Shown here: positions 48,614 to 59,752 of the stretch, in pieces
How the letters are laid out: each line of letters starts with the position of its first letter
Position numbering within the stretch: position 1 is the first letter of the stretch
From: Saccharum officinarum
Lineage: Eukaryota > Streptophyta > Magnoliopsida > Poales > Poaceae
Length of the DNA stretch: 64,000 nt
Assembly: GCA_020631735.1 (NCBI GenBank)
Contig: CM036162.1
Span: forward strand, 90,568,401 to 90,632,400
Direction: 5' to 3'
Notes under the pieces: model-generated
Databases searched by the model: none
Seen by the model: the letters and a program-made list of their open reading frames with translations, nothing else
Told to the model about the DNA's origin: nothing
Position numbers and translations under genes: made by a program

Positions 48614-49659
48614 CATCATCATCACTTTCCAAGTGACCACATAGGCTCCGTTCTTGCCCTTCTTGAAGTCATCTTGGCTTCTCTCTTTTCTTCTCAAACT
48701 TGCCCTCTTGTTGTTCTTCTTCTTGTCATAGGACATTCGGCTTGAAGATGTTCGGTGCTATCACAATTGAAGCACTCCTTTGCTGCTCATTGCTCTTGGA
48801 AGTTTCATTTCTCTTTTTGAAGCCTCTTCTCTTAATGAACATGTGACCCATTTTCTTGACTACAAAAGCAAATGCCTCATCATCAATTTTATATTCTTCA
48901 TCTTCACTATTGTCTTCTTCTTCTTCTTCAATGATGTAGCTTTTGCCCTGGAGGAGATGGCCTTGAACGCCACGGTCTTCTTCTTCTTTTCTTCCTCCTT
49001 CTCCTTCTCATCAACATCTTGATCATACTTATCATATGTTAATACCTCTCCAAGCAATCATTAGGCTTCATTGTTTCAAGCCCATCTCTTTGTAGCATCA
49101 TGATCAACATTTTGAATTTCTTGGTAAGCTCAACAAAAACTTGTGGCAAAAATCTTGGTCTTGTTGTCTTGTGCCCTAAGCTCTTGAGATCATTCACAAA
49201 TACTTGCAATCTATGAAACATCTCTAAGATTGTTTCTTCTTCTCATCTGAAGTTCTCAAACTCACTCTTGAGCCCATATAGCTGGCACTCTTCACAACCT
49301 TAGTGCCTCATATGTTTCACTCAACCTTGTCCATACTTCATATGCCAATTCTAAGTCCTTGATCCCTCAAATACTTTTGTGTCAATACCATGGTAAAGTG
49401 TATTGAGAGTCATTCTATTGCATGTTCTATTGCTCTATCTTCATCGGTGAGATGATCGGATCAATGATAGCAACGTCATTCTCGGTGACTTGCAAAACTC
49501 TCTCATGAATAACCAAGGTACATTGTCATCTTTCTCTTCCAATGAGCAAAAGAACTAACACCATCAAAGAACGGTGGCTTGCCCCCAACATGATTGAACA
49601 CAATTGAGCCATTTTTTCACACCGAAGGATGTTAAGCCTTGATTAAAACGGTGACCACG
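48614..49659 (-). pseudogene. gag: Sirevirus E gag, degraded (left unit)
   Basis: Reading on the minus strand from the PBS at 49660: gag starts within about 60 bases, shows a lysine/glutamate-rich middle, and has a CX2CX4HX4C knuckle at 48733-48774 (CFNCDSTEHLQAEC). The frame changes several times (open parts 49039-49221, 48860-49057 and 48494-48736). The RNA-binding knuckle and position next to the PBS identify it. The C-terminal half is lost at the 48613/48614 junction. Confidence 0.85.
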
Positions 49660-49671
49660 GCTCCGATACCA
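49660..49671 (-). other. Primer binding site of Sirevirus E
   Basis: The minus strand reads TGGTATCGGAGC two bases inside the LTR end at 49674. Confidence 0.92.
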
Positions 49672-50581
49672 CTTGTAAGGTCCTAGATGGCTAGAGAGGG
49701 GTGAATAGCCTATAAAAATTTCTACATAAGCCACTAAGCAAACTTGTTAGAATAACAAACGGCGTAAAGCGAGTTTTGCTTAGCCTACGGTTGTGATGCA
49801 AGCCTCCTATCCACAAGACTAGTATGATCTCTAGTTCAACACAAGGCCAAGTCACTAAACTTGCACTAGAAGCAAGCTAACAACAACTAGCAAAGCCACT
49901 ACTAGAGCTACACAAGATAATCTAGTAAATGTAAATGCAAAGAGAGGATTGAATATCATATACCAACGGTGTAGTGAAGATGTTGCCAATCACCAAGATG
50001 ATATACAATCAATCAATATTAACACAACAACAATATGAAGACCAATCACTGGGAGACAAGAGACAACAATTTTTGTTCACCCGGTGTTCACTTGTGCACC
50101 GATAAGCTACATCACCGGTTGTGTCGACCAAACTTAGATGGTTCCTCGTGTGTGCCCTCAAGTCACTTGCCCTCAAGGCACGCCCCGCAAAGGCACCGCA
50201 AGACACCACTCTCAAGTGAGGTAACTCAATGACACGCGCAATGTAATAGAGTTGCTTTTGGCGTCCCACCGAGGAAAGCACAAGAACCTCTTACAATCAA
50301 CTGGAGGTGGCCAAGAACAATCACCTTCTCTTGCCAACGCCTCCAACAATCTCCAAGCCAGCTAGGAGCGGTACTCTCCAAGAGTAACAAGAAATCCACC
50401 GGCTATACCACCCACAAGTGCCACTAGATGCCCTCAAGCTGCAATGCACTTTGGGATCACTCAATCTCACTTTTTGATTTGCAATCAAGCAAGAGAGAAG
50501 AGTGGGAGGAGATGCTCTAGCTCAAAGGATGCACAAGTATGTTAAAATCACGAGAGACCTCCCCAAAGGCCGGCCAACAAG

Positions 50582-50589
50582 TATTTATA
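50582..50589 (-). promoter_or_regulatory. TATA box of Sirevirus E LTR
   Basis: TATAAATA on the minus strand, about 54 bp downstream of the palindrome array, mirroring Sirevirus D. Confidence 0.7.
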
Positions 50590-50642
50590 AGCATCCCATC
50601 CGAATAGAGCCGTTATACCCCTTCACTGGGTCTGTTCGGGAT

Positions 50643-51059
50643 GACCGGACGCGCCGGTCATAACTGACCGGATGCGCTCAACCGCGTCCGATTCTCCAAC
50701 ATTCATTGACCCCAACGGTCAAACCAACGACCGGACACGCCCCAGGCAATGACCGGACGCGCCGATCGCACTGAACCACGCGCCCATGAAGCAACGACCT
50801 GACGCGCCCCTCGCAACGACCGGACGCGCCGATCGCACAGTACCGCGCGCGCAACGACATGACCGGACGCGCTCCTTGCGACGACCGGACGCGACAGTGC
50901 CCGCGTCCGGTTAGAGTCCAGTAAGCTCCCTCAACGATCGGACACGTCCGATCATGTGTGATCGGACGCGCCTCGCGTCCGATCATCCTCGTGAACTGCA
51001 GTTCCCTCTGGGCGATTGACCGGACGCGCCGGTCCCGTGAGTGACCGGACGCGCCGGTT
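50643..51059 (-). repeat. GACCGGACGCG motif array in Sirevirus E U3
   Basis: Repeated ACCGGACGCGCCGGT and CGGACGCG units in about 415 bp, more degenerate than in Sirevirus D and with many C-to-T/G-to-A changes. It contains CTCGC at 50972-50976, the position homologous to the Sirevirus D insertion site. Confidence 0.8.
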
Positions 51060-51687
51060 ACAAACTTCATCGCCTTCGCAAATGTGCCAACACCAACAAG
51101 TGATCACCACCTTGTGCACGTGTGTTAGCATTTTCATAATCATTTTTGAAGGTTTTCCAGTTAGCTCACTAGGCCCTACATGCAATGCACTTCATGAATT
51201 CACCTAGTGGCACCCGTGCATCGAATAACCGATAAGACTTCCCCTCTTAATAGTTCGGCTATCGATTCTAAACCACTCACACCCTCTATGGTGTCTTGAG
51301 TGCAAAACAAAATGGCCCTATGGTTATACCTTTGCCTTGAGTCCATTTTATTCTTCCAAAAGATATGATCCACTTCATATCATCACATGACCGTCTCGAT
51401 CCATCGACCTTAACTTCACTTGCTATTTACCGTTGCATCGGTCCGTCAGCGCCAAGTCTTGCTCAAGCTTCACTATCGCATGGTCCTTTGCTTCGAAGCC
51501 TCGACTTGCCCTTCACCCTCACAACCGGTCCATCGTGCCAAGCATCATTTCGGTCTTCATCATCTTGGTCACATAAGTTAATGTCGTGTCTCATATTCAA
51601 TGACCACCTTTATCTAAATCATCCACTTAGATACAAAGGTTAGTCCTAGGTTTCATCAATTAGCCAAAACCAAACTAGGGACTTTCA

Positions 51688-52794
51688 ATCTCCCCCTTTT
51701 TGGTAATTGATGACAACCCTCTCAAAGATGATTTTGATAATAAAAGTTTTGAACTTGTCATACTTGTCCAATTATTTTGCTCATAAGTAAAGTTTGGACA
51801 ATTATCACAAGCTCGGTTTTGGTAGCATTAGCTCTCCCTACATATGTGCATAGAGTTTGGATTGAAAGCTTTGCACATATGCATAGATAGAAGTGTTGAG
51901 AGAGTAATTCTACCAAAATGATGCTAAGGTGTAAGAAATAGACCTTTGAAGCGTGATACCAATCGGAGTTGTCTTTTACACCATCCTTAGCATCATGAAG
52001 TAACTAGACATCCATCACAACTCAAGAACCCCGTGAGATCAACATTATATGTAAAGGTTCTTAGACCACTTGTACCACTTGTAGAGCTTTAAGCATGCCT
52101 AGATACCACATGTAAACTATTCCTATGCATGCTAGTAGATCATTTCATAATTCAAGTTCTATACTAGCATTGCACCACGCAAGCATGTATATTGAATTTA
52201 AATACATGTGCAATGAGCAAGTCATATGAGAATGCACAAACAAATGCAACAACTTTGTTTATGAGCTTGCTCCCCCTACTTGTGTGCATCAAAATTTTAT
52301 TTACCCCTTTATCATGTTGAATCATCTTTTTCTCTCCCCCTTTGTCAACAACTTACCCAAAAATTGGATCAAATTGTGGAGAGAAAAACAATGTTTGATG
52401 GAGTAGGTTAAAATTTATCAAATTTGGTTCAACCTAGAACACTTGCTAAAGATATTTAATTCGATTTGAACCAAAGACAAGCTTCTTCACACCTCATAAT
52501 AAGGGTTATCTTGCCTATGTTGAATTAAACACTTATAGCAAATCTTCTAGATTCAACACTAGGTTTGTAAGCTCACAAACATGTCATATGCCACCACTAG
52601 ATCCAAACAAGCATAGAAGCAATAGTGGTAACATATATCCATCAAACTCATTTGATTTATCATGAATGCTCATGCGTACCACTTATTATGTCTACATGCT
52701 CTAGCAAGTCCTTAGCATAGGATGAATGACATGTCAAACAATTTTACCTTGCAATGTCGAAGGAGAGGCATGTCAATAAGTGGGTGGGGTGCAT
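51688..52794 (-). other. Sirevirus E 3' tail with polypurine tracts
   Basis: On the minus strand the terminal PPT AAAAAGGGGGAGA lies at 51689-51701. Further GGGGGAG tracts lie near 52270-52277 and 52331-52343. No ORF of note. Same organisation as Sirevirus D. Confidence 0.85.
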
Positions 52795-55558
52795 TCAACT
52801 CATGTTTGAGAAATCAAGAATGTTCAATTCATTCCTTAGCTTGCAAAACCTCTTTTCATCAAGTGGCTTGGTGAGAATATCGGCAAGTTGATCATCAGTG
52901 CCAACACTTTCAATGGCAATATCTCCCTTTTGTTGATGAACTCTAATGAAATGATGCCTTATGTCAATATGCTTTGTTCTTCCATGTTGAACCAGGTTTT
53001 ATATCATCTTGATTGCACTTTCATTATCACATAGTAATGGCATATTCTTGAAGTTGAGGCAATAATCCTTCAAAGTTGATTTCATCCATAGCAATTGTGC
53101 ACAACAACTCCTCGCACTCACATACTCGGCTTCAGCGGTAGAGATTGCCACACTGTTTTGTTTCTTTGAGGACCATGACACAAGTGATCTTCCAAGTAAT
53201 TGACATGTGCCACTTGTGCTCTTTCTATTGATCTTGCAACCCCCATAGTCGGAGTCCGAATATCCAATCAATTCAAACTTTGACCCCTTAGGATACCATA
53301 GTCCAACATCTTTTGTTTGCTTCAAGTACCTTAATATTCTCTTTGCGGCCATGAGATGACTCTCTCTAGGTGAGGCTTGATATCTAGCACACATACAAAC
53401 ACTAAACATGACATCCGGCCTTGATGCGGTGACATAGAGTAGATTTCCAATCAAAGACCGATATTCCTTTTGATTCACCAATTTGCCATCAAAATCACTA
53501 TCCAAATTGCCATTTGTACTCATTGGAGTTGAAATTGGCTTTGCATCTTGCATTCCAAACTTCTTCAACATGTCCCTTATGTATTTCCCTTGACTCACAA
53601 ATGTCCCATTCTTCAATTGTTTGACTTGGAGACCAAGGAATTAGCTAAGTTCACCAATCATAGACATTTCAAACTCTTTGGCTATCATAGCACCAAATTC
53701 TTCACAATAATCTTGATCGGTTAATCCAAAGATGATTTCATCAACATATATTTGCACTATGAATAGATCATTCCCAATCTTCTTGGTGAATAGAGTTGTA
53801 TCAACCTTGCCCATCTTGAATCCCTTAGAGAGAAGGAAATTCCTTAGTCTCTCATACCATGCTCTAGGTGCTTGCTTTAAGCCATATAAAGTCTTCTTCA
53901 ACTTGTATACATGGTTGGGTTTCTTGTCATCTTCAAATCCAGGAGGTTGCTCAACAAAGACTAACTTATTGATGATTCCATTGAGAAATGCACTTTTGAC
54001 ATCCATTTGATATAATTTGATGTTGTGTGCACAAGCATAAGCCAATAGAATCCTTATTGCCTCCAATCTTGCCATGGGAGCATATGTCTCATCATAGTCA
54101 AGACCTTCTACTTGAGTGTAACCTTGAGCAACTAGTCTTGCTTTGTTTCTCACCACAATGCCATCTTGATCTTGCTTGTTTTTGAACACCCATTTGGTTC
54201 CAATCACATTGTAGTCATTTGGCCTTTCTACCAATTCTCAAACATCATTTCTTGTGAAATTGTTAAGCTCTTCTTACATAGCCATGATCTAATCAGCATC
54301 CTTCAAAGCTTCTTCTATTTTCTTTGGTTCTATGGTTGACACAAATGATGCATGCTCACAAAACATAGCCAATCTTGATCTTGTTTGCACACCACTTCTA
54401 ATATCACCAATAACACTATCAATAGGGTGATCTCTTGCAACATGTTGTGGTTGGAGTACTTGCACTCGATTGCTTGAGCTTGGTTGATCACTTGATGTAT
54501 CTTGATGAGATGAACTAGCACCATGATCTTGCACTTGAGAGTCACTAGCTAGCTTGAATAGAGAATTGAGCACTTGATCTTTATCATCATCTTGAATATC
54601 AATTACTTGCATTGTTCTAATGTCCCCAATGTCCATGTTCTTCATTGCTTCCACCAATAGAGTTCCACCAACATCATCTAGATTCTCTTCTTCATCTTGT
54701 GACCCATTGGTTTCATCAGATTGCACATCATGGACTTCTTCTAGAATGCCACTTGAATTGTTCCAAACTCTATAAGCTTTGCTTGTAGTTGAATAACCAA
54801 GTAGGAACCCCTCATCACATCTCTTGTCAAACTTTCCCAATCTAGTTCCCTTCTTTAGGATATAGCATTTGCAACCAAACACACTAAAGTAAGAAATATT
54901 GGGCTTTCTTCCATGAAGTAGCTCATATGGAGTCTTCTCTAGCAATGGATGACAATATAGTCTATTGATGTAGTAGCAAGCGGTATTGATTGCTTCATCC
55001 CAAAATGATTGACTCACATTATACTCATGAAGCATTGATCTAGCCATATCAAGCAATGTTCTATTCTTTCTCTCAACTAGGTCATTTGATTGTGGAGTGT
55101 ACTTGGCCGAGAATTGATGTCTAATGCCATAGTGATCACAAAGTTCTTCAATTCTTATATTCTTGAACTCACTTCCATTGTCACTTCTCACTTTCTTGAT
55201 TCTAATCTCAAACTCATTGTGAACTCTAGTGAGAAATGTCTTGAAGGTGTCAAACACTTCACTTTTATCACTAAGAAAGAATACCCATGTGAATCTTGTG
55301 AAGTCATCCACTATGACGAATCCATACTTATTACCACCTATGCTTGAGTATGTTGTTGGGCCAAATAGATCCATGTGCATCAAATCAAATACTTTGCATG
55401 TGCTCATTGTACTCTTCTTTGGATGTGAGCTTCCAACTTGCTTCCCGGCTTGACATGCACTACAAAGCTTATTCTTCTCAAATTCAACATCTTTCAAACC
55501 ATTGACAAGATTGTGAGTTGTGAGCTTCTTCAATTGTTTCATGCCAACATGACCAAGC
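52795..55558 (-). pseudogene. pol: Sirevirus E pol: integrase, RT, RNase H; five nonsense codons, no frameshift
   Basis: A single minus-strand frame runs from the LARD-C junction (55558) to a terminal TGA at 52795-52797. Integrase Asp 55369-55371, Asp 55180-55182 and Glu 55072-55074 keep DD35E. RT has YVDE at 53737-53748. RNase H retains STAEAEY and CDNESA. The frame is broken by stops at 54289-54291, 54274-54276, 54238-54240, 53641-53643 and 52999-53001. Four of the five fit C-to-T/G-to-A change, the exception being a Tyr codon at 53641. The region upstream (GAG-pre-integrase start, protease, gag) is displaced beyond the window by LARD-C, which entered within HRRLGHVG. Confidence 0.92.
55554..55558. 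repeat. Probable left target-site duplication of LARD-C (CAAGC)
   Basis: CAAGC precedes TGTAACACCC and belongs to Sirevirus E pol (codons of RRLGHV). The right copy would lie beyond the window. Confidence 0.6.
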
Positions 55559-58500
55559 TGTAACACCCTAGGTGTTTATCACCAATTAAGTGGTGGGTTT
55601 AAGATCAAACATGATAGATTAGGGAAGATGACGATGTCAAAGTCAAACCTATGGGGATAAGCCCTAACCTAAACTTAGATATTGCACCCTTGCTTACATA
55701 TAGGCTCAATTAAAAGATATATGCTTGGGTGTTGTTATCAAAGTATCGTCACATGTCTCACATCAATAACCATCTATATTGATCCCTGGAAAAGTTTCAT
55801 GAAGTTTGGAATCAAAAAGTCACATGAAGTGATAAGTTCCATTCCTATTGGAATTTGCCCTATTAAGTTAATGGAACTATAGATCATCAACGAAGCTTTG
55901 CAAATTACCCAAATGACTCTAGATGAACTCTACAACACCTTAACTACACTTAGGACACTTAATGGAACAATGTTCATGTTGATCATTTTGCCTAAATGTG
56001 CTTCTAAGTGATGGTTGACCATGTATGGACCTAGAACACTTTTGTTTGACCATTTCAAAAGTGTGACCTAGAAGCTTTGTATCTGTACAGCTGCCACCCC
56101 GTAGCATTTTTATAAGGAACAAACTTGCCAAGAGTCAAGTCATAAAATGTGTGCAACATGCTCAAGCCAGGGCCCTCAAGCCGTCCTTGGCCACCGCCGG
56201 GGACCCCTCGCCGGAGCCGTGAGCCCGGCCCCCTCCCCTGTTTTCGGCGGCCGGCAGTGGCCAAGCCCGTTCCCCTCTCTCCCTCTCTCTGTGTCCTTTT
56301 GTTTGAATGACAGGTGGGGCTAGGTGGTCCAGCGGGTCCCACTTGTCGGTTTAAGAAAGCGGTTGTCTGGGTATGTATTCGGGTGGAGCTAGCAAATTAA
56401 GTAGGGTTGTTCTAATTCTGTTTTTGAATTTCAGAAAATTGGTGAATCTTATAAAAATCATATCTCATGCTAGGTAATTCCAAAAATAGCAAGAGTGGAC
56501 TTTTTGGAAACCTTGAGAAGAGCTCTTTGTAGTAGAGTCATAAAATTCTATATGTTTGTAGATGTTTTCTGATGTCTTTATTTAAGTTTTAAAAATGCTC
56601 TAAAATGCCTCTAAACTTGACCAGAGCAAGATCTGGAGTTTTATGACTTAAAAAAAATAGTGATTCTTATTTTGATAATTTGGTGATGACATGTACTAAC
56701 TAGGAAAAATATTAAACACACTAGTTGTTCACTGTTTTCTTAGGGTTTTGATTGGACCTTGATAAATAAGGAAATCTATATTATTTTGCTTGTTATTTTT
56801 ATATCTTGAGTTGTGCTGCTCTAATTGATGTGAAATTTTTATGGTAGGCTTGTCATGCTATGAATGTACTGTGGTATAAATTTCATGGCCATTGCTTACT
56901 GTATGCTCAAGTTATTGAGTTAACTTATTTATGGCTTAATAAATAGCTTATAAATAATATATAAATGATAAAATAGAAAATGTTGTTCCATCACCTTATT
57001 ATGATGTTGCTCTTTGATGTTAGTTCATTCTATGGCCATGTGTTCACAGAAAATATTGAGTTTTAGGTTTAACTTGCTCTCACATGATTTAGTGCAATAG
57101 CTACTTGTCTTTTTCATAGAGGTTGATATACTTGCCCAAATGGATTGAAATTTAGACAGTAGACTTTTGAGAGCATTTGTAGACCCCTGTAATTTTGGTA
57201 GAATTTATGGAGTATCTTTATGATGTGGTCATAATTCCACCTAATGATCTAAATAAATTAAGAAAATGTATTAAAAGAATTTATTTAGTAATTGACACTA
57301 TGTTTTCTGATGTTCATTAGTCATGTATGAAATGTTGGTAAAGTTGGTTTTGCCCAATTATATGTTTGCAACGGAAGTTAATAATTATTTCTTGCAAATG
57401 AGGTTTCTGGACAGATCTGGGAACTTAGCAAAGTTCTTCATGATAATGTGCTTTGTTGTGAAACTTATTTATACAAAAGTTGTAGATACTTTATGTATCT
57501 AGCTTCTGTTAAAATTTGGTGGTATTTGGCCATGTGGTTTAGGAGTTATAGCTGTTTAAAGTTGGGGTACAGAATTGCTTGCTCTCTGTCTTGTTAGACT
57601 AGTTTCTGTATTTGTGTAAATTCGACATGTTAAACTCTGGAATCATGCTGTGATGGTATTAAATGAAATGTAGAGAATTTCATAAGCTTTCTGTAATGTC
57701 TTATTTCATAAAATTTGGATTTGTATATCTCCATATATGATTGATTTATGAAGCTACTATTTGCTAGTCCAGAAATTGACATATTCCAGTTATCGTTGTT
57801 GCTTCACCTTGAGTTGCTTTGCATGTTGCTAAGTGTGATTCATGTCCTTGGTGATGAAGTTAGTACACCAGAAACTTGTGAAGATTATGCTTTACTTATT
57901 ATAAATGGAATGGTTGGTGTGCTATAGTCAGTGAGTGGCTTTGAGGGCTTGTATCTTGTTTAAATATTGTGCTTGTCTTATGTGATGCATTCTTATTGCC
58001 ATTCATCATGTTCATACACATGCATCGTCATATCTCATTTAGGTACGTTAGATGCACTACGTGGATGGCAAGATGTGGAGCTGAACCCGAAGATGGAGTT
58101 GGTGGATCCATCCCGAAGATAGAAGGACCGGACAAGTGATAGATTGGGAGATGCTCGCCAAGTGAATTCATCTGACATACTCTAACTTGAGTCGGATCCC
58201 AGGCAAGCCCCGGAGCATTATAAGCCTCCTATCTTCAAAGCAATTAATTCTATATATGTTATAAGTATTGTTGCATTAAGTGATAGGAGTTGGTTGGAAA
58301 CTCTTGCTGCATTATATTATTCCTTGTCCAGATATATGAATCCTTGAATCCTACATAGACTAGGATCGAGTAGATGCTTAGCCCTGCTTTAAGCGGTAGA
58401 AGTCAGGTGATTTCCTGTCACCTGCGAGATATAGGGATATTCATATATGGCACGGTTGGCTATATTTGCTATCGTGGAATGGAACCATGTGTTAATAAAA

Positions 58501-59735
58501 TGAAATGAGACCGGGCGGGATGACGATAGTGAAGCAACAAGGCATGGAGGTCTTGGGTGTGAATCTATCCCCGTCTGAGTCGTTTAAGGACCAATTCGTT
58601 GTACGTCCTTGAGTCATGTTGAACGCAGTCTAACACTTAGTTGGTCGGATAAGTCGTTCCGACCGCGAAGCCGAGTAATGTGATTCAGGCCGGGAATCGA
58701 ATGGTAGGTTGCTTCTTGGAGGAGAGAAAGGATGTGCTTGGGGACATTGGCGTGAGACCAAGGGGGGTTAGAGTCCCTATCACCTGGCAGAGTGTTGCCC
58801 TTGGGGTCGCGACATCATTCGGACCCGCGATTCCTGAATCATATGAAAAGGTGGCTTGTGCGACCCTGGCAGGGGCCTGCGCGGTGAGTGTTAGAAATAC
58901 CCCTCCAGCTGGATAGGAATTCGATTCGAATCGCCGTCGCTCCCGGTTAGTGAGCACTTGACTTGAGCAACGGCAACGTAGATTCAATTAAATTGAACTG
59001 ATGGTTAATTGGATCACGATGGAAATGTTGCCTCAATTTATACCTGCTATGGTTAATATTGTTTGCTCCTAATAAAGTGAGTGCTCTAGTACAGGTGCTA
59101 ATATAGATGACAGGTTAATGATGATTAACTTGATGCTTAAGCATTAATGATTACTTATCTGTATTAAGCTTTTATGCAAAATGTTGTCAAGCTAGCCCCA
59201 CTTTATATCAGCCTTGCATGATCCTTGGTGTCACTTTATTTCTGGTTTCTGATGGGTAAGTCTAGCTGAGTACCTTCTCGTACTCAGGGTTTTATCCCCA
59301 CTTGTTGCAGGTTGTGATGTATCATGGCGACTGCAAGAGTTGGTTGGCTCCTGCCTTGTGGCAGAGTGTGATCATGGGCATGATCCTTCTTATTTACCTT
59401 ATCTCTAATGCTTTTGTTGGAAGTCGACCGTGGTACTGGCATATATTAGAAATAAGAATAATGTTAGTTTCAAATTACTTTGCTTCCGCTACTTTTCAAT
59501 GTAAGTTCTAATAACTATGTTGAACTCCGATGTATATTGAATTACTTGCGAAATGGTTGTAACATGTGACTTGTTATGTTGAATCACTATGATCTTGGCT
59601 TGTATGTTGGTTGGTTTGAAATCCCTCGTGATTTCATTGGACTACCGGAGTTATATGGGCTCAAGTGCGAGAATTTGATCACTCCGGTGATTGTTTTTGT
59701 ACTTGTGCTCTTATAATTTGGACGGTTCCATTACA
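55559..59735 (+). repeat. LARD-C 5' LTR, 4177 bp, with 1.0 kb internal deletion
   Basis: It starts TGTAACACCCTAGG and ends CCATTACA. At 56180/56181 it jumps from the equivalent of LARD-B 33972 to 34996, losing 1023 bp that include the GGCCCA cluster and most of the GC island. The 100 bases before the jump (about 56080-56180) are also altered. From about 56346 on it is colinear with LARD-B. Confidence 0.92.
58449..58957 (-). other. Conserved LTR block with antisense open frame (LARD-C)
   Basis: Counterpart of 29553-30062. The antisense frame (58685-58987, 100 codons) ends early through one extra C in a C run near 58765, which is the same kind of indel that separates the two LARD-A frames. Confidence 0.6.
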
Positions 59736-59737
59736 GC

Positions 59738-59752
59738 TGGTATCGGAGCAAG
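59738..59752 (+). other. Primer binding site of LARD-C
   Basis: TGGTATCGGAGCAAG, two bases after the LTR end. Confidence 0.92.

Larger units (their letters stand above)
49674..51687 (-). repeat. Sirevirus E LTR, 2014 bp, shared by two units
   Basis: In functional orientation it starts TGAAAGTCCCTAG at 51687 and ends AGGACCTTACA at 49674. It is flanked by a PBS on one side (49660-49671) and a PPT on the other (51689-51701), so it serves as the 5' LTR of the gag unit to its left and the 3' LTR of the pol unit to its right. This is the signature of a tandem formed by recombination. It is related to the Sirevirus D LTR but clearly diverged. Confidence 0.92.
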
